From contig JAOPUY010000076.1 of the NCBI GenBank assembly GCA_025963265.1, forward strand, positions 1 through 5,477: a stretch of DNA of 5,477 nucleotides. Direction: 5' to 3'. This DNA is from Frankiales bacterium. GTDB taxonomy: Bacteria > Actinomycetota > Actinomycetes > Mycobacteriales > Jatrophihabitantaceae. The notes beneath the pieces were generated by a model, which saw nothing but the letters and a program-made list of their open reading frames with translations, ran no database searches and was not told the DNA's origin. The translations under genes and the position numbers were made by a program. This document shows positions 1 to 5,477 of this stretch, piece after piece (within the stretch, counting starts at the first letter, position 1; each line of letters opens with the position of its first letter).

Positions 1-528
1 GGCCCAGCATCCCCAGTTGTAGACGTTCAGCGGGAAGGAGCGCGGTAGTCGGATGATCTCCGGGGGCATCACCGGCAGCTCGTCCCAGGACCACTCGCCG
101 AAGAGCGCCAGCCAGATGCGCGTGAACACCCGGCTCGCCTCGATGCCGCCGTTGCTCAGGATGTAGCCGCGGGCCGCGCTCAGGTGGGCCGAGTCGAGGC
201 CGTCGCCGGCCAGCCGCAGCGCGACGTAGGCCTCCAGCGTGGTGGACAGATCGGCCGGGCCGCCCTCGAAGTTGGCCCAGGTGCCGTCAGCCCGTTGTTG
301 CGAGCGGATCCACCGTGCGGCCTGATCGAGGTCGTCGGACTGCAGAATTCCCAGGAAGTGGCGAAGCAGCAGGTCTTCAGCGTCCATCGTGACGTTCGTC
401 CGCAGCTCGCCCTTCCAGAAGCCGTCCTGCTCCTGGCGACGCAATAGGAAGTCGCGGGCAGCCCCGATTGACCGGGCCACCCCTGGCGTGGCGACTCCCG
501 GATCGGGGTTACCAACCATCATCGACAT
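1..528 (-). CDS. shc: Squalene-hopene cyclase, N-terminal part (cut by window edge)
   Basis: Class II triterpene cyclase that folds squalene into hopene/diplopterol at the membrane; it is the committed step of hopanoid synthesis. The 176 visible residues contain a first QW-type repeat (FLLRRQEQDGFW, about 27-38), NVTMDAED (45-52), a second QW repeat (WIRSQQRADGTW, 73-84), then GGPADLSTTLEAYVALR (89-105), GGIEASRVFTRIWLAL (127-142), MPPEII (154-159) and PLNVYNWGCWA at the edge. This order matches the N-terminal barrel of bacterial squalene-hopene cyclases, which are usually about 630-680 residues long. The catalytic DXDD motif lies beyond the window, so activity cannot be judged. I chose the ATG at 528 because an AGG (537-539) sits 8 bases upstream; ATGs at 522 and 519 are too far from it. 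The gene starts 13 bases after the prenyl synthase stop, so it is probably cotranscribed. Identification is firm; the start is fairly sure. Confidence 0.95.
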   Translation of the reverse strand, partial: MSMMVGNPDPGVATPGVARSIGAARDFLLRRQEQDGFWKGELRTNVTMDAEDLLLRHFLGILQSDDLDQAARWIRSQQRADGTWANFEGGPADLSTTLEAYVALRLAGDGLDSAHLSAARGYILSNGGIEASRVFTRIWLALFGEWSWDELPVMPPEIIRLPRSFPLNVYNWGCWA

Positions 529-537
529 GTCGTTTGC

Positions 538-548
538 CTAACTAACTA
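538..548 (-). other. Triple-frame TAG stop run between prenyl synthase and shc
   Basis: On the coding strand three TAG triplets occur at 548-546, 544-542 and 540-538. They are spaced 4 bases apart, so each falls in a different reading frame. The middle one is the stop codon of the prenyl synthase gene. The last TAG overlaps the AGG that serves as the weak ribosome binding site of shc. A ribosome arriving in any frame would stop just before the shc start. Whether this is selected or a chance TTAG tandem cannot be told from one sequence. Confidence 0.6.
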
Positions 549-1534
549 GTTCGATGGACAACATACTCGGCCAAAGCTCGCAACTCCACGCGCGGCCCCG
601 GCGCGATATCCGCCCCTTCGAGTTGGTGCAACGCAGCCTGCAGCCGCCGATCGGCCTCGGCCACCGTCCAGCTCACGCCGCCAGCCGCGATCACCAGCTC
701 GGTGCGGGCCGCGACCTCGTCCTCGTCCTCGGGGACGCCTCGGGCCAGCGCGTGGGCCAACGCCCGTGACTCCGCTCCCCCGGCGTTCAAGGCCGCGACC
801 ACCGGCGCGCTGCGTTTGCCCGAGCGGATATCGGAGGAGGACTTGCCCGTCACCTCGGCCGCACCGGTGATGCCCAAGACGTCGTCGACCAGCTGAAATG
901 CCATGCCGACCTCGTGTCCGAAGAGCTCCAGGGCCGCGACCGTCTCAGGCGACCCGCCGCCGGTCAACGCGCCGATCGAGGTCGAGCAAGCTAACAGCGC
1001 CGCGGTCTTGCCGGCCTCCATCTCCAAGCACTCGGACAACTGCGGGTGCGCAGCGACCTCCAACCGCAGGTCGGCGGACTGCCCGGCGATCAGTCGCTGA
1101 GTCGCCTCCAACAGGCAGCGCACCGCGCGTTGGTCGCTCAACAGGCCGATCGCCGCGGTCAGCATCGCGCTGCCGGCCAGGATCGCCTGGCTCTTGCCGA
1201 AGACCGCCCACCCCGTCGGGCGATGACGACGCTCCAAGTCGTCGTCCATCACGTCGTCGTGCAGCAGCGAGAAGTTGTGCACCAGCTCCACCGCGGCGGC
1301 CGCCGACGCCACCTGCTCGACCGTGGCCCCGACCGCCTCGCCGGACAGCGCCACCAGGGTCGGTCGGATTCCTTTGCCGCTCTGCGCGGTCGGCGAACCG
1401 TCGGCCTCGCACCAGCCCATCTGGTAGGAGGCGATGAGGGCCAGGTGGGAGTCCAGCTCCTTCACGGCAGCCCGGATCGCCTCATCGACGGCAGGACGGA
1501 CCCGGGCGATGGAACCGGGGATCGAATCAGTCAC
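542..1534 (-). CDS. Hopanoid-cluster polyprenyl diphosphate synthase (probable farnesyl diphosphate synthase)
   Basis: Trans-isoprenyl diphosphate synthase of 330 residues, the usual family length. It condenses isopentenyl diphosphate with allylic diphosphates; in this operon it most likely makes the farnesyl diphosphate used for squalene. Visible motifs are GKGIRP (53-58, diphosphate-binding Lys54 and Arg57), His86, the first Asp-rich motif DDVMDDD (93-99) followed by RRHRPT (102-107), GKT (175-177), FQLVDDVLG (213-221, second Asp-rich motif, third Asp replaced by Gly) and GKSSSDIRSGKRSAP (230-244). An aromatic residue (Phe88) lies five positions before the first Asp-rich motif, which fits a short-chain product. 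However, geranylgeranyl synthases of actinobacteria can look similar, so chain length is inferred mainly from context. Start is GTG at 1534 with AGAAGAG 5 bases upstream; the only other in-frame start upstream is an ATG at 1729, deep inside hpnE. The reading frame is intact. An automatic label of crtE/idsA would be less specific. Confidence 0.9.
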   Translation of the reverse strand: MTDSIPGSIARVRPAVDEAIRAAVKELDSHLALIASYQMGWCEADGSPTAQSGKGIRPTLVALSGEAVGATVEQVASAAAAVELVHNFSLLHDDVMDDDLERRHRPTGWAVFGKSQAILAGSAMLTAAIGLLSDQRAVRCLLEATQRLIAGQSADLRLEVAAHPQLSECLEMEAGKTAALLACSTSIGALTGGGSPETVAALELFGHEVGMAFQLVDDVLGITGAAEVTGKSSSDIRSGKRSAPVVAALNAGGAESRALAHALARGVPEDEDEVAARTELVIAAGGVSWTVAEADRRLQAALHQLEGADIAPGPRVELRALAEYVVHRTS

Positions 1535-1570
1535 GGCAGCTCTTCTGTCTCGAGTGGGAGTGCGGGGCCT

Positions 1571-1598
1571 GCCAGTCGCGCTGCACGGCGCGACCGGC
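1571..1598 (-). other. Intergenic RNA hairpin between hpnE and the prenyl synthase
   Basis: The 83 bases between the hpnE stop and the prenyl synthase GTG contain an inverted repeat. Positions 1571-1581 pair with 1588-1598 around a 6-base loop (1582-1587). As minus-strand RNA this gives 11 continuous pairs, mostly G-C, with one G-U at 1574/1595; as plus-strand RNA that position is an A-C mismatch. No U-run follows, so a simple intrinsic terminator is not evident. It could act as an attenuator, a processing or stability element, or a weak U-less terminator. The structure is seen in the sequence; any role is inferred. Confidence 0.5.
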
Positions 1599-1617
1599 GC
1601 GGGACCCTCGGATCGGC

Positions 1618-3003
1618 TCAGGCGGCAGACTCGATCACCTCTACTCGGCTCATCAGCAGACGCCGCGCCGCGGCCGAACCGCTGCGTACCGCGCTCTCCA
1701 TCGTGTCCGGCCAGCCGGTGTCGGTCCACGCGCCGGCCAGCACGACATCCGGTGAGGCGGTCCGCGGTCCAGGCCGGGCGCTGGCCGATCCGGCTTGCTG
1801 GCGAAAGGTCGCCTCGCGCTCACGGGTGATGAACGAATCGAGCACCCGGGCCGACTTCGCGCGCGGGAAAAGCTCGGTCAGAGCCCGCAGGAACCGGGCG
1901 CTCAACTCGGCGCTGGGCGCGTCGATGACCTCGTCGGCGGCCGAGACCGTCACCGCCAAATACTGGGCCCCCGGATGCTGCTCGCGGACTCCCGAGGACT
2001 CGGTGCGGTCAAAGACCCACTGGACGTCGGAGTGGTCGCCCGCCGCGAACGCGGCCTCGGTCACCGGCCGGTCGAAGACCACGTGGACGTTGATGATCGG
2101 GCTGTTTCCCAGCCCGGCCATCTCGGCCAGCGGCAGGGCCGCCGCGAGCTCGCCGGCCACCCCGGCGACCCGCTGATGCGGCACGGCCAAGACGACCGCG
2201 GCCGGACGCATGATCTCGCTGTCGGCCCGCCCGCGCAGAGTGGCGATCGGTCCGAGGCGGCCGACCGGGTTCTCAAAGGCGAGATCCTCCAACTTGGTGG
2301 CCAGGCGCACCTGCACCCCGGCCAGCTCCATCGCCCGCAGCGCGGCCGTGTGGTGGATCTCGCCCAAGGGGACGACCGCGTGCCCGATGTCGGCCGCGGC
2401 CGCCTCGTCCAGCAGCCCGGTGCGAAAGACTTTGGCCGCCAGCTGGAGCGACGCGTCATCGACGGCGATGTTGAGGGTGGCGGTGACCAGGACCCCCCAC
2501 AAGGCGGCGATGGTCTCCTCGTTCTGGTGGTGGGCTCGGAGGAAGTCGCCCAGCCGCTGCTGGTCGAGCGAGGCGTCGGCCGGGTCGAGCGTGCGCAGGG
2601 CCAACGCTCCGCGGACCGCGCGCACCCGGTCGCCGGCCGACAGCAGCCCGAACCGCGCCATCGACAAGCCCAGGTGCATCGGCGACGGCAGGCCCGGCGT
2701 GCGGCTGAGCGTGGCGTGGCGACCGTCGGGGTTGATGATCTCGAGCTTGAGCCGGGGCTGCAGCGTGACCAGACCGTCGGCGCCGAGCCGAGTCAGCAGG
2801 CGGCGGTAGGCGGTGCAGCAGCGCAGGAAGATGTGTTGGCCGTTGTCGATGGTCAGCGCGCCGCGAGCGAAAGAGAACGCCGCCCCACCGAGCCGTGGCC
2901 GAGCCTCGACCAGCGTGACCGACCGACCGGCGTCAGCGAGCTCCAGCGCGGCGGTGATGCCGGCCAGGCCGCCCCCGACGACCAGGACGTCCCCGTCAGG
3001 CAT
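1618..3003 (-). CDS. hpnE: Hydroxysqualene dehydroxylase / squalene-associated FAD-dependent oxidoreductase HpnE
   Basis: Flavoprotein of 461 residues related to amine oxidases and phytoene desaturases. In the HpnCDE route it removes the hydroxyl of hydroxysqualene to give squalene. The N-terminus is a dinucleotide-binding fold: VLVVGGGLAG (6-15) with the ribose-binding acid Glu33 in LVEARPRLGG (31-40), then IDNGQHIF (52-59). Near the C-terminus LAGAWTDTGWPDTMESAVRSG (422-442) is the conserved FAD-contacting end of this family. No signal peptide or membrane span is apparent; the enzyme probably works at the membrane surface because its substrate is a lipid. The ATG at 3003 overlaps the end of hpnD by 8 bases and has AAGG about 9 bases upstream, indicating translational coupling. 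Generic annotation as phytoene desaturase (crtI) is possible, but position beside hpnC, hpnD and shc makes HpnE much more likely. Confidence 0.93.
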   Translation of the reverse strand: MPDGDVLVVGGGLAGITAALELADAGRSVTLVEARPRLGGAAFSFARGALTIDNGQHIFLRCCTAYRRLLTRLGADGLVTLQPRLKLEIINPDGRHATLSRTPGLPSPMHLGLSMARFGLLSAGDRVRAVRGALALRTLDPADASLDQQRLGDFLRAHHQNEETIAALWGVLVTATLNIAVDDASLQLAAKVFRTGLLDEAAAADIGHAVVPLGEIHHTAALRAMELAGVQVRLATKLEDLAFENPVGRLGPIATLRGRADSEIMRPAAVVLAVPHQRVAGVAGELAAALPLAEMAGLGNSPIINVHVVFDRPVTEAAFAAGDHSDVQWVFDRTESSGVREQHPGAQYLAVTVSAADEVIDAPSAELSARFLRALTELFPRAKSARVLDSFITREREATFRQQAGSASARPGPRTASPDVVLAGAWTDTGWPDTMESAVRSGSAAARRLLMSRVEVIESAA

Positions 3004-3907
3004 GACGGCCCTTGATGACCGAGCGCGCGCTGACGGCGAGCTTCACCTTTCCCGGCAGCGAGGTCCGCTGGTTGAACACCAGCGTCGGCTCCCGCGCGAT
3101 GCGGACGAGCAGCTCCTGGTAGATCTTGGCCATGGCCGCGCAACAGGCCGCGCTGCGCCGGTCAAGCAACGGCAGCAGGGCCAGACCCTCGTCGTACCAG
3201 CCCCAGGCCCGCGCCGCCTCGAACCGGACGAGTTCGGCCAGCCGGCCGTGCTGGGGATCCAGGGAGCCATCCGGCAGCAGGGTCAGTTCGGCGATGCCGA
3301 AGCTCTTGAGATCCTGCTCCGGCAGATAGACGCGGCCCATCAGCAGATCCTCGCGGATGTCGCGCAGGATGTTCGTCAACTGCAGCGCGACGCCGAGCGA
3401 GTCGGCCAGCACCGCCGCCCGGCCGGGGTCAGCGCCCGGGCGGGGATTGAACACGCCCAGGCTGAGCCGCCCGATCGAGCCGGCGACGAGCCGGCAGTAG
3501 CCGACCAGGTCGTCGAACTCGGGGTAGCTGTGCCCCAGCACGTCCTGTTCGCAACCGTCGACCAGCTCGCCGAGCGCGTCCAAGGGGATCGGCAGCCGCC
3601 GCGCGGCGTCATCGAGGGCCAGCAACCGCGGGTCGCTGGGATAGTTGCCCGGGTTGAGCATCTCGACGCGGGCCTGGGCCAGCTGCTCGAGCTTCTGTGG
3701 CACTGGCAACTCGCCGTCGCCGATGTCGTCGACGCGGCGGGCGTTGGCGTAGACGGCCGACAGCGCCGCCCGCTTGCGGGCCGGCAGCAGCCGGATTCCC
3801 CAGTAGAAGTTGCGGGCCTGCTCGGCGGTGATCCGCTCGCACACCTCATAGGCGTCGGCCACGGCCGCCGCTGACGTCGCGTTCGGGCCCGGTGCATCGG
3901 AAGCCAT
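2996..3907 (-). CDS. hpnD: Presqualene diphosphate synthase HpnD
   Basis: Head-to-head prenyl transferase of 303 residues in the squalene/phytoene synthase family. HpnD condenses two farnesyl diphosphates to presqualene diphosphate. Both Asp-rich, Mg-binding motifs are intact: RRVDDIGD (57-64, Asp60 and Asp64) and LRDIRED (181-187, Asp183 and Asp187). The family signatures YCRLVAGSIGRL (137-148), LQLTNILRD (175-183) and GRVYLP (191-196) also match. The canonical form of the second motif separates this protein from its neighbour HpnC. The ATG at 3907-3905 shares one base with the TGA of hpnC (TGATG arrangement), so its translation is probably coupled to hpnC, and its own end overlaps hpnE. It could be labelled crtB-like phytoene synthase by similarity alone. 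No lesion is seen in the frame. Confidence 0.93.
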   Translation of the reverse strand: MASDAPGPNATSAAAVADAYEVCERITAEQARNFYWGIRLLPARKRAALSAVYANARRVDDIGDGELPVPQKLEQLAQARVEMLNPGNYPSDPRLLALDDAARRLPIPLDALGELVDGCEQDVLGHSYPEFDDLVGYCRLVAGSIGRLSLGVFNPRPGADPGRAAVLADSLGVALQLTNILRDIREDLLMGRVYLPEQDLKSFGIAELTLLPDGSLDPQHGRLAELVRFEAARAWGWYDEGLALLPLLDRRSAACCAAMAKIYQELLVRIAREPTLVFNQRTSLPGKVKLAVSARSVIKGRHA

Positions 3908-4797
3908 CAGCGACCGACCGGCATAGCGGCGAGCCGAGCAGTTCTCAACACCGTGACGCCCTTCGACGCGCGCACATTTTGCGACAGCACCTCTCCGCCG
4001 CTGCGGCGCAATGCCGCCGCGGTGGTTTCTCCCCCGGCGACATATCCTGCCACCGCGATGCGCGCCCAGCCCGAAAGCGCGGCGACGAGCCGTCGGCCAA
4101 CCGCTAACATCTGCTCCGCGCGATCGACCTGAGTGAGGATGACCGACCGCAAGGCGGGCGTCGCGGTGGCCGCCACGAGGTCGGCTCGGGCCACCCCGGC
4201 CAGTTCGAGCTCGCGCTGCGGCAGGTAGACCCGGCCGGCGCGGGCGTCCTCCCCGACGTCCTGGCAGTGCTCGAGCACTTGCAGGGCGCTGCAGACCTCA
4301 TCTGAATCGATCACGTTCTGGGCGCTGGCCCGGCCGGCCACGGCCAGCACGATGCGTCCGATCGGGTTAGCTGACAGCCGGCAGTACTCCATCAGGTCGG
4401 CGAAGGTCTCGTAGTCGACGACGGTCTGATCGAGTCGGTTGGCCTCGATCAGGTCATAGAAGGCATCCAGGCTGACGCCGGACTCGACCACCAAGGGCGC
4501 GAGCGCGGCGACCACCGGCAGCCGCGGATCGGACCCGGGCGCGGACTGGGGATCCAGCCGAGCGACATCGCGCTTGATGTAGTCGAGCATGGCGAGCCGG
4601 TCGCCGGCGTACTCGTCGCCGACGTCGTCGACGAACCGGGCGTAGGCGTAGGCCGCGTGCAATTTCTGGCGTGGCCCGCGCGGGAGAATCCGTAACGCGA
4701 CCGGGAAGTTCTCAGCCGCGGACTGGCTGGGCGCGTTGGCCGCGATGGCGGTCATCGAGGCGAAGTCTGCCGCCGAATCGTGCTCTGGCGTAGGCAT
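3907..4797 (-). CDS. hpnC: Hydroxysqualene synthase HpnC
   Basis: Squalene/phytoene synthase-family protein of 296 residues; HpnC converts presqualene diphosphate to hydroxysqualene. Motifs are AENFPVALRILPR (28-40), the first Asp-rich motif FVDDVGDE (55-62), YCRLSANPIGR (138-148) and the second motif HCQDVGEDARAGRVYLP (177-193). In that last motif the usual N-I-x-R-D core is replaced by Q-D-V-G-E-D, typical of HpnC rather than HpnD. The frame stays open upstream to 4986, but that extension runs through the terminator and repeat-rich leader. I therefore place the start at ATG 4797, preceded by GGAGG at 4809-4813. A further in-frame ATG at 4755 has no ribosome binding site. This is the first gene of the operon after rpoC, and its TGA overlaps the hpnD start by one base. 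Family assignment is firm and the HpnC/HpnD split is well supported by motif and order. Confidence 0.92.
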   Translation of the reverse strand: MPTPEHDSAADFASMTAIAANAPSQSAAENFPVALRILPRGPRQKLHAAYAYARFVDDVGDEYAGDRLAMLDYIKRDVARLDPQSAPGSDPRLPVVAALAPLVVESGVSLDAFYDLIEANRLDQTVVDYETFADLMEYCRLSANPIGRIVLAVAGRASAQNVIDSDEVCSALQVLEHCQDVGEDARAGRVYLPQRELELAGVARADLVAATATPALRSVILTQVDRAEQMLAVGRRLVAALSGWARIAVAGYVAGGETTAAALRRSGGEVLSQNVRASKGVTVLRTARLAAMPVGR

Positions 4798-4807
4798 TCG
4801 ACCCCCG

Positions 4808-4813
4808 ACCTCC
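4808..4813 (-). promoter_or_regulatory. Ribosome binding site of hpnC
   Basis: GGAGGT on the coding strand lies 10 bases before the ATG at 4797. It is the strongest Shine-Dalgarno match in the operon and decides the start against the long upstream extension and the downstream ATG at 4755. A run of G at 4802-4806 is closer to the start but matches less well. The other operon starts have weaker sites. Confidence 0.65.
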
Positions 4814-4815
4814 AA

Positions 4816-4859
4816 CCTCTGAGAATTCTGACAAATTCTGGCGATTCTGATCGATGCTG
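4816..4859 (-). repeat. Phased CAGAAT direct repeats upstream of hpnC (candidate operator)
   Basis: On the coding strand the hexamer CAGAAT occurs three times (4849-4844, 4840-4835, 4830-4825), flanked by CAGCAT (4859-4854) and a weaker CAGAGG (4821-4816). The spacing between successive copies is 10, 9, 10 and 9 bases, close to one DNA helical turn, so all copies would face the same side of the helix. They end 19 bases before the hpnC ATG and touch the ribosome binding site region. This looks like a tandem binding site for a multimeric regulator, but no regulator is identified. The repeats are directly visible; the role is inferred. Confidence 0.5.
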
Positions 4860-4945
4860 ATCTGTGCGCAGGCCTCCCCAATTGTTCATCGTTCGCGCTT
4901 AGGAGATTATTCCGAAGCCTACCCAGCAACGTCCATCTCATAACG
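4860..4945. other. Leader region with no recognised gene or clear promoter
   Basis: This stretch between the rpoC terminator and the phased repeats is where a promoter for the hopanoid operon would be expected, and it is more A+T-rich than the genes around it. On the coding strand I see TAGGCT (4921-4916) and TAATCT (4909-4904) as weak -10-like hexamers. TTGCTG lies upstream of TAATCT, but only 14 bases away, which is too short for a standard sigma-70-type promoter. I cannot call a promoter with confidence. Confidence 0.3.
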
Positions 4946-4981
4946 GAAGGGGCCAGTTTCCCGGAGGAAACTGACCCCTTC
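4946..4981 (-). terminator. Hairpin terminator downstream of rpoC
   Basis: Positions 4946-4960 pair with 4967-4981. Including the closing pair 4961/4966, this gives 16 base pairs around a 4-base loop. Read as minus-strand RNA the stem is continuous, with one G-U at 4953/4974; on the other strand that pair is a C-A mismatch. The minus-strand loop reads C(UCCG)G, a UNCG-type tetraloop, known to be unusually stable. It begins about 42 bases after the rpoC stop codon. Only a poor U-tract follows (UUCCGUUAUG), which is common for terminators in GC-rich actinobacteria. It should separate rpoC transcription from the hopanoid operon, though some readthrough is possible. Confidence 0.82.
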
Positions 4982-5023
4982 TTCACTTAGGCTGCTCGTT
5001 GGCGCTGGCAGCCCAGCCGTTAG

Positions 5024-5477
<454 letters not shown>

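Noticed and set aside
180..515. 111-codon minus-strand frame inside the shc region
   Set aside because: It is out of frame with shc, has an Arg/Ser/Pro-rich composition, and overlaps a region whose other frame clearly encodes the cyclase N-terminus.
1535..1729. N-terminal extension of the prenyl synthase by 65 residues from an ATG at 1729
   Set aside because: It would overlap the end of hpnE by more than 100 bases and add an Arg-rich, low-similarity stretch. GTG at 1534 gives the normal family length.
1795..3874. Long open frames on the plus strand (about 400 codons at 1795-3015 and 350 codons at 2813-3874)
   Set aside because: They lie antisense to hpnE and hpnD, whose products match known families over their full lengths. 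Their translations are rich in Arg, Gln and Gly with no recognisable domain, as expected from opposite-strand frames in GC-rich genes.
542..4797. Carotenoid cluster (crtE, two crtB, crtI)
   Set aside because: Single-gene similarity could suggest this, but the tandem HpnC/HpnD pair, the HpnE-type oxidoreductase and the adjoining squalene-hopene cyclase identify the hopanoid pathway. No carotenoid cyclase or other crt gene is present.
4798..4986. N-terminal extension of HpnC by 63 residues from an ATG at 4986
   Set aside because: It would start inside the rpoC terminator hairpin and translate the repeat-rich leader. It has no family similarity, and a good ribosome binding site precedes the ATG at 4797.
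4990..5017. Small inverted repeats after the rpoC stop (GGCTGC/GCAGCC with a 12-base loop, GCTGG/CCAGC with a 4-base loop)
   Set aside because: The stems are only 5-6 bp and mutually exclusive, and such repeats are expected by chance in GC-rich DNA. The much stronger hairpin at 4946-4981 explains termination.

Overview
This is a GC-rich window in which every gene I can support lies on the minus strand. GC-ending codons, GTG/ATG starts, a type-specific RpoC tail and the gene order hpnC-hpnD-hpnE-polyprenyl synthase-shc all point to an actinobacterium (Actinomycetota). The genus cannot be fixed from the sequence alone.

Reading in the direction of transcription (high to low coordinates), the window opens with the last ~150 codons of rpoC (RNA polymerase beta' subunit, ends at 5024). 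A strong hairpin terminator follows at 4946-4981. Next comes a ~150-bp leader (4798-4945) that carries a run of phased CAGAAT-type repeats on the coding strand. Then a compact hopanoid operon begins: hpnC (4797-3907), hpnD (3907-2996), hpnE (3003-1618), a short-chain polyprenyl diphosphate synthase (1534-542) and the first 176 codons of squalene-hopene cyclase (shc, 528 to the window edge).

Together the genes describe a complete route to the hopane skeleton. The prenyl synthase most likely supplies farnesyl diphosphate. HpnD joins two molecules into presqualene diphosphate, HpnC converts this to hydroxysqualene, and HpnE reduces that to squalene. Shc then cyclises squalene to hopene/diplopterol. 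hpnC, hpnD and hpnE overlap by 1 and 8 bases and look translationally coupled. The prenyl synthase gene is set apart by 83 bases that contain an 11-bp hairpin, and shc follows it after 13 bases.

The protein-coding content is a known pathway, not a new system. The less ordinary observations are non-coding: the helically phased repeats ahead of hpnC, two hairpins that pair fully only as minus-strand RNA (one capped by a UNCG-type tetraloop), a triple-frame TAG run before shc, and the placement of a hopanoid operon directly behind rpoC.
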